64,000 nucleotides of DNA from a virus: positions 29,958-93,957 of the IMG/VR virus record IMGVR_UViG_3300002143_000153. One strand, 5' to 3'. The stretch's first letter is position 1. Every line of letters begins with the position of its first letter. The position numbers were made by a program, and so were the translations under genes. Below the pieces are notes generated by a model. It was given only the letters and a program-made list of their open reading frames with translations. It was not told the DNA's origin and searched no databases. Of the stretch, positions 27,660-37,430 are shown in pieces.

Positions 27660-29657
27660 TTAAAATAAAGTTAGTTGATTACTAGGGGATTTTAATATGT
27701 TATCTATCTCTTGTTCTATAGCTTCAAGATAATATCCTTTGTTGATATTATAACTATCCCACTTAGGTTTAATTTCCATTTTATTGAAAACTGTTTGTAA
27801 CCATTTTCCTGCTTCTAATTGAATTTCTCTTTTATCTGTTTTATTTACTTTAATAATCTTAACTCCAGTTTTAGATATGTAATATCTATTAATTTTCTGA
27901 AGAGGTTCTTCCATGTATTCACCTTCTTTTATATAACGCGCAACCTGTTTCCAATCACCTTTTGATTTACCACCAATACAATAATCTAATATATTTTTAT
28001 TCTGCTCTAAATACTCAGTTGGCATAATATTATGTATAAAATAATTGTATATTGCTTTTGGTATAATCAACTTAGATTTATTCTTATGCAATGCTAAGTT
28101 ATAAAAGTCAAATCTACCCTTCATTTTTGCTGGAGCATAATAAAATTTATCATTAACCACTTTAAATTTATAATGAGGGTTCTTTTTCTTTATATCTCTA
28201 TAATCTGTAATGTCAATTTGTTTGAAATCATTAAGACCAATATAGTTATTTACATCACCAAGTACCAATTTTTGGTATTTATCATGTTCAAGCTCTAAAT
28301 TGGTTAACTCTTCCCATTCTTTACAAATTTCCATATAAGCATCTACTGAGTCTTTAGGGATAATAGTTTCTAAACCGTCAGTATTTTGCATTAAAGCTTT
28401 AGCATTTGGAATTCTTTCCATAATCATCTCATATAACATTATCAAACTTAGTTGACCGTTAATTGTGATTCTCATAGTTAACTCAGGATCATAAAAGAAG
28501 CTATTTACATCGTTGCTAAGACCGAAAGTAGAATTAAGTATAATCTTATATACATAGTTCATTGGATTGCTCTTAGGGATCTTCTTACGCTCTTCAAAGA
28601 ACCATTCATATTGGTCACAGAATTCTTGTGCTGGAAAATGACCCGGGGCCCATTTATTTCTAATAACTAGATTAGGATAAAATGAAGTAACATCTGAAGA
28701 CATAATAACGTATTCATCTGTTGATTTATATATCCCACCTATTGTTGCACCATGTACACCGCCTACACCAAAATCTGTTTTAACACCTTTATAAGTAACA
28801 GAATATTTAAATGCTCCTTTAAGATTATCTGGATTTAATTCAACAGAGTTAAATCTATCCAGTAGTTGTTTAAATTCAGGCGATGTAAACTTTATGTACG
28901 GTAATATAATGTCCTTAAACTTAATAACATTTCTGTGAGTTCTCATTGTCTTGAGCACTCTTTTATTTATGTTTAGTTTTTTAGACATATAGTAAGCAAA
29001 CAGTTCTTTACTTATACGTGGTTCTGAAGCACTATAAAGATTAATATCATATTCATCAGTTAATTCTTTTCTGAGTTTTATAAGATCTTTTGATCTGTTA
29101 AAAATCTCTTTGGTTGACCTAACATCATTAATATTATAACCTATTATAGTATCTATCTCCTGTAGAGTTTTAATTTCAGTTTCATGGTGAATTGGCATAT
29201 CTAATATGTTATCCCAGTCCATGCTATATTGTATCCACTTTAAACTTGAACGTTTAGCAGGGTTATCCCAATGATGCATTTTATATAGATCAATCTGACC
29301 TATAGACATTTTCCATTGAGGATAATCACTAAATTGTTTTGAATCACTTTTTGATATGCATTTTGCAGCATATTCATATATGATAGCTGCTATTTCGCAG
29401 CCACCTAGATTTAACCAAGCAGCATGTTTCTCTATAATGTATTGTGTGATTTGACTGTCAAATGCCAAACCATTATATGAAATATGCCACTCTTTATTAT
29501 CTGTATTTTGTTTTAAGAATTCTATAAACTCTACAAAATCATTTCTCAGGTCATGAACAACAAAGATTTTAATTTCCTTTGTTTTATAATCTTCAAATAC
29601 CCCTGTGAAACAATTGGATAACGTTTCATAGTCGTGAACCCAGTGTTTTTTACTCAT
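27660..29657 (-). CDS. Family B DNA polymerase with 3'-5' exonuclease
   Basis: 665 residues from the ATG at 29657. Exo I: Asp9 and Glu11 (HDYET); Exo II: NGLAFD with Asp67; Exo III: YNIND (Tyr174, Asp178). Polymerase motif A SSDVTSFYP with Asp322, motif B KIILNSTFG (371-379), motif C QNTDG with Asp427; the first Asp of the usual DTD is Asn here. This is the replicative polymerase with proofreading, the short PolB type of some crAss-like phages. An ATG at 29699 adds 14 residues but that stretch encodes a terminator hairpin, so the later start is chosen. Confidence 0.92.
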   Translation of the reverse strand: MSKKHWVHDYETLSNCFTGVFEDYKTKEIKIFVVHDLRNDFVEFIEFLKQNTDNKEWHISYNGLAFDSQITQYIIEKHAAWLNLGGCEIAAIIYEYAAKCISKSDSKQFSDYPQWKMSIGQIDLYKMHHWDNPAKRSSLKWIQYSMDWDNILDMPIHHETEIKTLQEIDTIIGYNINDVRSTKEIFNRSKDLIKLRKELTDEYDINLYSASEPRISKELFAYYMSKKLNINKRVLKTMRTHRNVIKFKDIILPYIKFTSPEFKQLLDRFNSVELNPDNLKGAFKYSVTYKGVKTDFGVGGVHGATIGGIYKSTDEYVIMSSDVTSFYPNLVIRNKWAPGHFPAQEFCDQYEWFFEERKKIPKSNPMNYVYKIILNSTFGLSNDVNSFFYDPELTMRITINGQLSLIMLYEMIMERIPNAKALMQNTDGLETIIPKDSVDAYMEICKEWEELTNLELEHDKYQKLVLGDVNNYIGLNDFKQIDITDYRDIKKKNPHYKFKVVNDKFYYAPAKMKGRFDFYNLALHKNKSKLIIPKAIYNYFIHNIMPTEYLEQNKNILDYCIGGKSKGDWKQVARYIKEGEYMEEPLQKINRYYISKTGVKIIKVNKTDKREIQLEAGKWLQTVFNKMEIKPKWDSYNINKGYYLEAIEQEIDNILKSPSNQLTLF

Positions 29658-29682
29658 ATTTCTATTTTTATTTATTAGAGCC

Positions 29683-29706
29683 AAAAAAGCCCAAATCAAT
29701 GGGCTT
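29683..29706 (-). terminator. Terminator-like hairpin upstream of the DNA polymerase gene
   Basis: AAGCCC (29687-29692) pairs with GGGCTT (29701-29706) with an 8-nt loop; six Us follow on the - strand. The polymerase ATG comes 25 nt later. Confidence 0.8.
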
Positions 29707-29762
29707 CTTTATACCTGTCAATAAACTAAAGACCTGGAAGGATCTTTAATCTCCGTGAGTAT

Positions 29763-30185
29763 TTACTGACCTGGCATTATTATACTAGACTTTTTGGTCT
29801 CTTTAACATCAACATTTAATAACTCTTTATAATTGAATGCCGTAGCATTAATTGCAAATAGTTCTATGAAAGTTTCAATATCAGCTTTATCACTGATATA
29901 AAATTCATTAAATGTTTCAAGCATTACTCTATGCTCTTTAACAGTCTTACCTGTTTGCATATTTGGTGCTTTTAATCTTTGTGGTTCACCGTTATCATCA
30001 AGACGTGGCATCATATGAAATGATTCCTTTTTATCTTTACTGATTACAGCTAATATCCCGGAACTGGGATCAAACATTGCTTCTACATATGGGGAGTCAC
30101 TGCTCACCGGAATTAAACTAAAAGATCTTGCATTTCTAAAAACAGAATTTACAAGCATCATGTTGTTACCTAAATTATTTACCAT
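29763..30185 (-). CDS. Hypothetical protein of the replication operon
   Basis: 140 residues. Strand-rich N-terminal half (NMMLVNSVFRNARSFSLIPV) and a helical C-terminal half with NEFYISDKADIETFIELF. No known motif. Lies between the hypothetical 194-residue gene and the polymerase, separated from the polymerase by a terminator-like hairpin. A processivity or structural role is possible but unsupported. Confidence 0.6.
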   Translation of the reverse strand: MVNNLGNNMMLVNSVFRNARSFSLIPVSSDSPYVEAMFDPSSGILAVISKDKKESFHMMPRLDDNGEPQRLKAPNMQTGKTVKEHRVMLETFNEFYISDKADIETFIELFAINATAFNYKELLNVDVKETKKSSIIMPGQ

Positions 30186-30190
30186 TGGTT

Positions 30191-30775
30191 TTAAATTTTG
30201 TCCAAAGATATAGAAATATTTTTAAAGATTTCTAATTCTTCAGGTATTTTGTTAAAAAGTGTTTCTTTTTTAAGATCTGGGGATGAACACAACTCCCATA
30301 CAGTCTCTATAATATTTAGTTCTACATCTAAAGCTTCAGCATATTCTTCATGATAAGCTTTAGGATCTAGAAAACTTTTGACATAACTAGCTATATTTCC
30401 TACTGAGCCAAAGAAGTTTAAAATTATTATTTTTGTATCTTTTTTAAATTTAGAATACTCCCCTTTTACAAAAGATTTATGATCATGTCTAAATGAATTA
30501 TAATCAAATATGTAAATATGAGTATTATCATCTAATTTAAGATATGTTTCAAGTAAAGGATGAAATTTAAGATGTTTATTTTGAAAATCTATAAATTTCT
30601 TATCTGTTTTTTTAGCAGTATACAAACACAAAAATTTTAAATCAGAAGAATGATATAGTTTGTCCCAAGCAATATAAGTTTGCTCAGGGACATAATCTAT
30701 ACCTTTTTGTAAGTTTAAAAGTGGGTATAAAAATACCTTACTTTTTTGAAAATATTGTGCATAAACACCTGTCAT
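30191..30775 (-). CDS. Hypothetical protein of the replication operon
   Basis: 194 residues, one base downstream of the RecB-like nuclease gene. Contains DNTHIYIFDYNSF and KDTKIIILNFFGSVGN segments, alternating strands and helices as in a Rossmann-like fold. No catalytic motif recognised. Context suggests a partner in DNA replication or recombination. Confidence 0.6.
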   Translation of the reverse strand: MTGVYAQYFQKSKVFLYPLLNLQKGIDYVPEQTYIAWDKLYHSSDLKFLCLYTAKKTDKKFIDFQNKHLKFHPLLETYLKLDDNTHIYIFDYNSFRHDHKSFVKGEYSKFKKDTKIIILNFFGSVGNIASYVKSFLDPKAYHEEYAEALDVELNIIETVWELCSSPDLKKETLFNKIPEELEIFKNISISLDKI

Positions 30776-30776
30776 A

Positions 30777-31781
30777 CTACAAGATAACTTTTTCTATAAG
30801 AAACTCATAGGGTAAAGAATAATCTTTTTTTATATAATGGTATTCAGCCACTTTTAAAACATCTGATAAAGCATTTGTCCACATTGCTATTGATTCTGCT
30901 GATACATCAAACACATAAACTTGTTTGTAGTTATCAATTACAACAAATTTATAAATAATTTCATATTCTTGTTGTGTTTTGTCCAGATTTTCAAAAACTA
31001 ATTTGCAATATATTGCAGCTTGTAACCAATACTTATAAAAATTAACTGTTTCTTTAAACTCAGCTATACTTTTACTAGTTGTTTTAAGGTCACAAATTGT
31101 AACTAATTGTTTCTCTTCATCAACTTTGTAAAAATCCAATATACCCTTTAAACCAAAAGGTTTATCTTTCAAATTACAATCTAATGGTTTCTCTGCATGT
31201 ATAGACACAGGATCCAAAACAAAATCAGTTTGCTTACCAGAAAATAATTCCATTACATCTGGATTGACTTTAATTATTTCAACATATGTTTTACATTTTT
31301 CATATGTGTCATTATCAATAATATCAATTGATGAATTGTTTAAGAAATTCCAATACTCTTTAGCATCATCTGTTTGAACTTTTTCAAGTCTAGCAGAATC
31401 TAGTTTTAAAGATTGAAATAGATTTTCCTCTTTTAAAGCTTCTAACATTAGATTGGTCCATTCCGGTACATCTGACATAAAATCATAATCTATACTATTT
31501 ACTTTACAAAAATCTTTAAACTTACGCAAAACTTTAATAATACCATCAGATGGTGTTTTACCTGGCACCAGATTAAACTTTTTTGAAAAGTTCTCAGGTT
31601 CAAATAATAAACAGTGCACTACAGAACCTTCAATTAAATACTTTTCAGTTTTAATTTCTCTATCTTTTAAAATATAATCCTTATAGAATAAGGACGGTGA
31701 AAATAATAACTTGTTTAGTGATGAATAACTAAACTTGAATTCTTTACTGTAGAATTCTTCTTCTTTTTGATAATCTCTCAT
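30777..31781 (-). CDS. PD-(D/E)XK exonuclease (RecB/RecE-like)
   Basis: 334 residues. The nuclease motifs are EGSVVHCLLFEP (His56), GILDFY (Asp216), DLKTT (Asp231, Lys233) and a Gln helix YWLQAAIY (Gln254). The order H...D...D-x-K...Q fits the lambda-exonuclease/RecB-type family and exodeoxyribonuclease VIII-like PD-(D/E)XK proteins. It likely degrades one strand of DNA for recombination or repair during replication. Confidence 0.82.
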   Translation of the reverse strand: MRDYQKEEEFYSKEFKFSYSSLNKLLFSPSLFYKDYILKDREIKTEKYLIEGSVVHCLLFEPENFSKKFNLVPGKTPSDGIIKVLRKFKDFCKVNSIDYDFMSDVPEWTNLMLEALKEENLFQSLKLDSARLEKVQTDDAKEYWNFLNNSSIDIIDNDTYEKCKTYVEIIKVNPDVMELFSGKQTDFVLDPVSIHAEKPLDCNLKDKPFGLKGILDFYKVDEEKQLVTICDLKTTSKSIAEFKETVNFYKYWLQAAIYCKLVFENLDKTQQEYEIIYKFVVIDNYKQVYVFDVSAESIAMWTNALSDVLKVAEYHYIKKDYSLPYEFLIEKVIL

Positions 31782-31805
31782 TTTTTTATTTTATTAATAA
31801 GGAAG

Positions 31806-31855
31806 GGAAATCCCTAATGTAACACTAAGAATTTCCCACAATTATGGCTAATTGT
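31806..31855 (-). other. Intergenic RNA hairpins upstream of the RecB-like gene
   Basis: GGGAAAT (plus sense from 31805) can pair with ATTTCCC ending at 31837, and ACAATTA (31838-31844) pairs with TAATTGT (31849-31855). No U-tract follows, so a folded leader rather than a terminator. Confidence 0.4.
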
Positions 31856-31857
31856 CC

Positions 31858-32991
31858 TTAAAAGCTTACAAATTCCTCTCTGGGAGAAATCAAAAATAGT
31901 TTATTTTTATTTAAAGCATCAATATAATCAGGATTAATTTGAAGGGCATTAATATCAATTTTAAAAACACTTTCATCTGTTAAATTCATTGTCTTTTTTA
32001 CTACATTATGAAATGCATAACGCGCAGTTTCTTTAAAAGCAAATTCTGTTAATTGATTATTTTTAATTAACATCTTTAAATACTTGTCATAGAAAAAACC
32101 AGCACTAGTATTATTATAAGGAACAAAATCTGATAAAGAGGATCTTAAGGTTTTAACATTAATATTATTCCAGTTAGAGGCAATTTTTAATTTATCATTC
32201 ATGTAATAAAATAGCATACTTATAAAATCAAAAGATTCATTTAAATTACAATTTGCCATTAATTCTAGAGTCAAACTTAGATTAGACGGATCATTAGATT
32301 TAATCATCTTTTTGCAATTCTCATATTCTTCTTTTGTCATTACGTGTAAACCTTCATATATGATGTTATTTAAAGCATCATCATATATTAAATTTGTAGA
32401 ATTAATAAGCTGATCTACAATTGGTTGGTTTGCTGGACTAATATATCTATAACTACCAAATTTTACAGAATCCCTTAGTTGATCCATAAACAAATTAAGA
32501 CTATTATAATGATGTCTATTTATTATACTTATATAATCTTCATCATTAATATTATCAAGTATATTACAAAAATCTAAATAAGCATCATTATTAAAAGTAG
32601 CTTTGTTAATTTCAAGATATTTAACAACATCTTCTTTTGAGTATAAATTATTCCATGAATAATCACTTAAACTTTTAATATAGTTTTGAGAAATAATTTG
32701 ATAGTCTGCTTTTTTAATATCACGTGTAATTTTAATATTAAAATTTTCTTTTAATAACTCCATTTTTTGTCTTGGTAAAGATAAATTAGGATGTCTATAA
32801 AATAGTTTGTCTTTAATATCATCAACTTTATCTTTTACATTTAAAATGCTAAAAGATACATCTTCAGAACCTGCTTTTGCATATGCAGAAGAATTCAAAA
32901 GGGTATGAGATTGTTCAAGAATTACTGTATTTATATATAATGTTGACTTAGGGTCAATAGTAATTTTTATATTATGAGCTAATTTTGTCAT
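31858..32991 (-). CDS. Hypothetical protein, paralogue of its upstream neighbour
   Basis: 377 residues. Around residues 85-105, LLKENFNIKITRDIKKADY parallels ACKEHKITLTNDYEAADF of the upstream gene, followed by an Ile-rich strand in both, so the two seem to share a domain at similar distance from the N-terminus. The rest is Asn/Asp/Tyr-rich and helical. No catalytic motif seen. Overlaps the neighbour by 20 bp, so the pair is co-translated. Confidence 0.65.
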   Translation of the reverse strand: MTKLAHNIKITIDPKSTLYINTVILEQSHTLLNSSAYAKAGSEDVSFSILNVKDKVDDIKDKLFYRHPNLSLPRQKMELLKENFNIKITRDIKKADYQIISQNYIKSLSDYSWNNLYSKEDVVKYLEINKATFNNDAYLDFCNILDNINDEDYISIINRHHYNSLNLFMDQLRDSVKFGSYRYISPANQPIVDQLINSTNLIYDDALNNIIYEGLHVMTKEEYENCKKMIKSNDPSNLSLTLELMANCNLNESFDFISMLFYYMNDKLKIASNWNNINVKTLRSSLSDFVPYNNTSAGFFYDKYLKMLIKNNQLTEFAFKETARYAFHNVVKKTMNLTDESVFKIDINALQINPDYIDALNKNKLFLISPREEFVSF

Positions 32992-34045
32992 TTGGTATTT
33001 GTTTTAAATATTTTCTATACTCTGGTTTTACCTCTACTTTAAATACATATAGATCTCTATTGTGAATTTTTATTTCTTTTCTAACAATAACTTCTAGGTA
33101 TCTAAAGTTTACAGAATTTAGTTCTTCACTTTTTTCTAAAGCAAGAATCATATCCTGTGCACTGTAGTTATATAATGTGTTAAATTTTGACATTTCTTTC
33201 CAGTAATGTATATCTTTGTTTCTATTAAACTTGTATATATGACTTGAAATATTTTGTGCTAATTCCCACAATAAATGTTTATTATTGACATAATCAATAG
33301 TTGGTAATATCATAGCTGCTAAAGCTTGATCTTCTTCATTATAACTTGTAACTTGTCTGATTAAATCTTTTAACAATTGTTGATTTAACACTTGTTTTGT
33401 AGCAGATTCATTAGCAACAATATTTACATCAATTACATCTAATTCTCCAATAGCAATTTTATAAGCTATGTTTACAGCCATACCTGTTAAATACCAACCG
33501 TCATAAATATTAGTTGTATCATTAACTTGCCATGATGATAAATTTGCTTTATTACAATTTTCATCATAAATCATGGAGTAACCTGTGGTATTACACCATT
33601 CATCTATTTCACTACCTCTAAAAGCACTTGTATTGGATTCTTTGAATGTTGTATAATTCCATAATTTACATATTAATTTATTAGATTTTATTTGATTACC
33701 ATTGCTAAAACTATCCCTAAAGTCAGGGTGTGTTATTATAAAATCAGCAGCTTCATAATCATTTGTTAATGTAATTTTATGCTCTTTACATGCTGCTTTT
33801 ACTCTGTCAGCAGATATAGGTGATGATGGTAATAAGAAACCTTTCTTCTTTGTCTTAAATTGTACAGAATCTATGGTGTCTTTACCTAATATAATTTTAA
33901 TATTGTCATACGTGATTTCAGAATCTGTAACCATAACTTTACTTATATCTTGGTTAGTAAGCACCCCATGTATAGGGGCGCTTTCTAAACCAAAATGTTT
34001 TAAAGCCAGAGGATCAAATTCTTGATAAACTGATTTACTTGCCAT
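32972..34045 (-). CDS. Hypothetical protein, paralogue of its downstream neighbour
   Basis: 357 residues. Shares the KxITLTxDxxxADFII segment (about residues 92-108) with the downstream protein. Follows the MoxR-like ATPase gene by one base, so it may be a substrate or partner of the MoxR/VWA module. No known domain. Confidence 0.65.
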   Translation of the reverse strand: MASKSVYQEFDPLALKHFGLESAPIHGVLTNQDISKVMVTDSEITYDNIKIILGKDTIDSVQFKTKKKGFLLPSSPISADRVKAACKEHKITLTNDYEAADFIITHPDFRDSFSNGNQIKSNKLICKLWNYTTFKESNTSAFRGSEIDEWCNTTGYSMIYDENCNKANLSSWQVNDTTNIYDGWYLTGMAVNIAYKIAIGELDVIDVNIVANESATKQVLNQQLLKDLIRQVTSYNEEDQALAAMILPTIDYVNNKHLLWELAQNISSHIYKFNRNKDIHYWKEMSKFNTLYNYSAQDMILALEKSEELNSVNFRYLEVIVRKEIKIHNRDLYVFKVEVKPEYRKYLKQIPNDKISS

Positions 34046-34046
34046 T

Positions 34047-35312
34047 TTATTTCATTGTCATTTTAATAATTTCTGGATTAAGCATCATTTTGCTAAATTT
34101 AGATTTGTTACCGTTAAATAATGAACGTACCACTAAATATTTAAGATCATTTGTAAAGTAGTCTTTTGTACAAAGAGCTATTAATCTATCTGTCATTTTT
34201 TGTGTTATTGTATTATCTTTACTGTAAACAACAGCATAATTTGCTAAACGTGTTGCCAGTGTTGCAGCAATATCTGCGCGATAGTCATCGTCTTTACCTA
34301 CACAACCTCTTAACTCACCAAGGATATATGATTCATTATCATGAGTCAATAGATCTTTAGGTGTTACAAGTTTATCTAGTTTGTTATTGATAAATGTAGT
34401 AAACATAGAAGCAAACGTGTCACCAACAGATCCCTCACCAATCATTTGAATTAAACTCAAACTATCTTGAAAACTTTCAAGACTAGATATAGAGTTAAAG
34501 AATGTAGTAATAGATCTGGAGTTAGTTTCTTGAGTTACTAACTCAGGATGTAGTAATAAAAAGTTAATACATCTAGTGTCAATACCTGCTTCTTCTGCCC
34601 AACGTGCCCATACGTTAACATCAAACTTTAGATTTGCGGTAATATATCTAGTCTTTTGTGCAGAATCTACACTGTTTACCATATAATCACCATTATCCGG
34701 GTTTGCTGTCAATATAATATGCCAATCTTTAGGTAAAGACCATGATATATAAGTTTGACGGTCAATTAATTCCATACATGCTTGTATAAATCTTATATCA
34801 GCACGATTCCAGTCATCTAGAAGTAGTATACCACCTTCTTTTACATCAGCAATCCACTCAGGAGCAGCATAAGACATTCTGTTTTTACCAGTCATCTTAT
34901 AACCATTCTTTAGATATGAATCAACAGCTAACTCATCAACCCATTGACCTACTTTTTTAGTAACGGTACCGCTCATTGCAGCAATATCACTAGAAGCAGC
35001 AGCTCTTTGTGCAGCTGTATAGTTTAAATCATCTACTTTCTTAACGGTTGTTTCTTTGTACATCTGAAATTGACGTACAGGGAAGCCTACTAAGTCACCT
35101 AACTCTTCTATTTGAGCTAAGTTTAACTTAACAAAGTTTAAATTATTTTCCTTTGCTATGTCTATAATGGTAGATGTTTTACCAATACCTGATTCTCCAA
35201 CAACTTCTATTGCTACTGGATTCTTTCCTCCTTCTTGAAGAAATCTGTTGTTTTGAATGATGTGGTTAATAAAATCTTTTGCCTCATCAATGTTTAAATT
35301 TACTTGTGCCAT
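34047..35312 (-). CDS. MoxR-like AAA+ ATPase
   Basis: 421 residues. Walker A GESGIGKTS (39-47), Walker B GGILLLDDWNRA, sensor 1 IILTANPD, and an arginine-bearing AQKTRYIT. The DDWN/TANP combination is typical of MoxR AAA+ proteins, which act with VWA-domain proteins as chaperone-like remodelling pairs. A VWA protein is encoded just upstream (35918-37081), so the pair is probably functional together. Confidence 0.85.
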   Translation of the reverse strand: MAQVNLNIDEAKDFINHIIQNNRFLQEGGKNPVAIEVVGESGIGKTSTIIDIAKENNLNFVKLNLAQIEELGDLVGFPVRQFQMYKETTVKKVDDLNYTAAQRAAASSDIAAMSGTVTKKVGQWVDELAVDSYLKNGYKMTGKNRMSYAAPEWIADVKEGGILLLDDWNRADIRFIQACMELIDRQTYISWSLPKDWHIILTANPDNGDYMVNSVDSAQKTRYITANLKFDVNVWARWAEEAGIDTRCINFLLLHPELVTQETNSRSITTFFNSISSLESFQDSLSLIQMIGEGSVGDTFASMFTTFINNKLDKLVTPKDLLTHDNESYILGELRGCVGKDDDYRADIAATLATRLANYAVVYSKDNTITQKMTDRLIALCTKDYFTNDLKYLVVRSLFNGNKSKFSKMMLNPEIIKMTMK

Positions 35313-35318
35313 GTTTTT

Positions 35319-35513
35319 TTATTTATTTATTATTTCTTCTTCAATTAAAGATTGAGCTGTTCTTCCAAACCATCCTTGTAGGCTGTATGCAAGTCTTGTA
35401 TCATGTAAATATTGCCACGCCTCAATTTGTTCTTCTCTTGTTGCATTTTCTCCTTCACAAAATCCTTCTGCTATAGCTGTAGCTAAATAAGGTGTCATTT
35501 TTGTTTTTTCCAT
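35319..35513 (-). CDS. Small hypothetical protein between MoxR and VWA genes
   Basis: 64 residues: TPYLATAIAEGFCEGENATREEQIEAWQYLHDTRLAYSLQGWFGR (shown only in part: AEGFCEGEN, EAWQYLHDT, LQGWFGRTAQ). Such short proteins with E/D-EAWQYLIDTG-like ends recur in phage genomes. Function unknown. Confidence 0.6.
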   Translation of the reverse strand: MEKTKMTPYLATAIAEGFCEGENATREEQIEAWQYLHDTRLAYSLQGWFGRTAQSLIEEEIINK

Positions 35514-35528
35514 TTTTTTATTTATTTT

Positions 35529-35915
35529 TTATAATTCTGCTGTGAATGAACAATTACCTTGTTCTTTTATACACTCTTCTATTTTTTTGCCAATTCTATA
35601 ATCAAAGAACTCTAATAATTGTTCTTCGTTTAGGGGCTTTTTATCTCCTTTTTTTAAGTACTCTTCAAATCTAATTTGTACATTATCATTTGACCCATAT
35701 AGATCATAATAGACTTTCAAATATTCACCATGTTCACCCATTTCAGCTTCTATGAGTTTAAGCTCTGTTTCTAGATCTTCTAGATTAGTTTCATCATAAT
35801 AATACTCTAAGTAACCTGGTGTACGACCCGCAACTCCAAATCTATCTGCTGCGGTACTTGATTGAGAACCAAAGACAAACTTGCCTTCAATATCTCCACT
35901 ATAATATCTTCCCAT
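35529..35915 (-). CDS. Hypothetical acidic protein of the MoxR/VWA module
   Basis: 128 residues starting MGRYYSGDIEGKFVFGSQSS. The DIEGKFWFGVQSS-type opening is seen in phage and plasmid proteins of unknown function. The middle is acidic (ETELKLIEAEMGEHGEYL). Lies two bases after the VWA gene stop. Confidence 0.6.
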   Translation of the reverse strand: MGRYYSGDIEGKFVFGSQSSTAADRFGVAGRTPGYLEYYYDETNLEDLETELKLIEAEMGEHGEYLKVYYDLYGSNDNVQIRFEEYLKKGDKKPLNEEQLLEFFDYRIGKKIEECIKEQGNCSFTAEL

Positions 35916-35917
35916 AA

Positions 35918-37081
35918 TTAGTTTAGTTTAATAACCTTACCAGGTAAATCATTATTCATTTGAGATGTACTACTCAATACCCATAAGGTATTATTTGGAC
36001 AATTCTCTGGAGAATAAGCTTCACCATCTGTTAAATATACAAGCGCTGTATAACGCTTAAATTCATTGTAATGATCAATTACAGGTTGGAATGATGTCCC
36101 ACCTCTACCTATTATATTCCAATCTTTCTTTGGATTAAAATCTTCTACAGAATTAAGTTTTGTATCACACTGTGCTATAGTAATCTTATGACCTGTTTTA
36201 TTCATATGGTAGATCTCACTGAAAAATTCTTTGAGTTCATCATTTGATACAGATCCAGATGTGTCTATACCGACAAGTATATGATTCTTAAACTTTATCT
36301 TTAGGCCAGGATTACCGGCATAACGTTTGTTATACTTTCTTCTAAGCTTCTTTGTATAAGACACTGTAGAATTACCAACAAATCTTCTCAGATAACCTTT
36401 CCAATCAAATTTAGGTGGTTCAATATGTCTAAGTCTAGCTATAAGCTCGCCAAGTTCACCTGGAATATTACCCATTCTTTTTTCAGTTTGTTCAGATATT
36501 TCCTTAAGTTGATGTTCAACTTGTTTTTCAACAAGTTTCTTTTCAGCTTCAGTCAAATCATCAAACTCTGCCCATGTAGGATGTGAATCATAAGGACTAT
36601 CTCCTTCTTCATCATTCAACATAGATTCTAGTGATGGACAGCTTCCATCATCTTTAGCTTCTGATAGTAAATCATAATAAACTTTTGTACCGGCTTTAGA
36701 AGGTAGTGTTAACTCAGGAAATGAATCCATTGTTATACCACCTTCAGGTAGATTTAAAACGTTTATATACTGATTGATTTCTAAATCTGCGGCTATGTTA
36801 AATAATTTATGATCTGCATACATATCACGCATAGTTAAATGACCAAAAGCAATATGTAATAACTCATGTTTAAGTAAACCAACTCTGTGTTCTTCAGGTA
36901 AAGAATTAAAGAAATCTGGATTAACAGCAAGCTGTACTCCAATACCATGCTTGCTTACGCCTGCTGTTGGTAGATCTTTTCTAAAGGTCTTATTAAGACC
37001 AACTAAAAAGAGCCCGTAAAAAGGCTCTTCAAATATTAATGTTTTGCTTGTCCTTGCAAGCTGATCTGCGGTATTAACCAT
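35918..37081 (-). CDS. VWA-domain protein with N-terminal metallopeptidase-like domain
   Basis: 387 residues. N-terminal zincin motif HELLH (72-76) followed by FNIAADLEIN, as in the DUF2201 N-terminal domain. C-terminal von Willebrand A domain with a complete MIDAS start DTSGS (Asp273, Ser275, Ser277) and a YLTDGEA strand. The combination with a MoxR ATPase downstream defines a MoxR/VWA system, here phage-encoded. Whether the peptidase is active is not known, but both His and the Glu are present. Confidence 0.85.
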   Translation of the reverse strand: MVNTADQLARTSKTLIFEEPFYGLFLVGLNKTFRKDLPTAGVSKHGIGVQLAVNPDFFNSLPEEHRVGLLKHELLHIAFGHLTMRDMYADHKLFNIAADLEINQYINVLNLPEGGITMDSFPELTLPSKAGTKVYYDLLSEAKDDGSCPSLESMLNDEEGDSPYDSHPTWAEFDDLTEAEKKLVEKQVEHQLKEISEQTEKRMGNIPGELGELIARLRHIEPPKFDWKGYLRRFVGNSTVSYTKKLRRKYNKRYAGNPGLKIKFKNHILVGIDTSGSVSNDELKEFFSEIYHMNKTGHKITIAQCDTKLNSVEDFNPKKDWNIIGRGGTSFQPVIDHYNEFKRYTALVYLTDGEAYSPENCPNNTLWVLSSTSQMNNDLPGKVIKLN

Positions 37082-37430
37082 ATAATTTTATTTCTTCTTT
37101 TAACTCTTTATTGAATAATTCTTTAATTGTTTCATCATTTGAATGTTTTGTTTCTATTACATCCTTAACATTTTTTACAGTTAAATTAATGTAATTATTC
37201 AAATGAATGTCTTCATAACAATAATCAGTAAGTGTAAAGTTTTTTAAAAACTTAGATCTTTTACCTAAGCAAATACTTTTACCTAATAATAGTACATATA
37301 TGTTTTTTACATTTGAATTTTTTAATATTTCTACAGCCATATCCATATCTTCATCTGTAGACTTAATCATTTGTTTTAATCTGTAAAATTCTTCTATTGT
37401 AATTGTTTCTTCTTCATTCATTTTTTTCAT
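37074..37430 (-). CDS. Hypothetical protein
   Basis: 118 residues, MKKMNEEETITIEEFYRLK then a helical Lys/Asn-rich body. A second Met at position 4 could also serve as start. Overlaps the RusA gene and the VWA gene at its two ends. No motif recognised. Confidence 0.6.
   Translation of the reverse strand: MKKMNEEETITIEEFYRLKQMIKSTDEDMDMAVEILKNSNVKNIYVLLLGKSICLGKRSKFLKNFTLTDYCYEDIHLNNYINLTVKNVKDVIETKHSNDETIKELFNKELKEEIKLYG

Noticed and set aside
29658-29699. Longer DNA polymerase start at 29699
   Set aside because: The added codons overlap a terminator hairpin and U-tract; MSKKHWVHDYET at 29657 reaches the Exo I motif normally.
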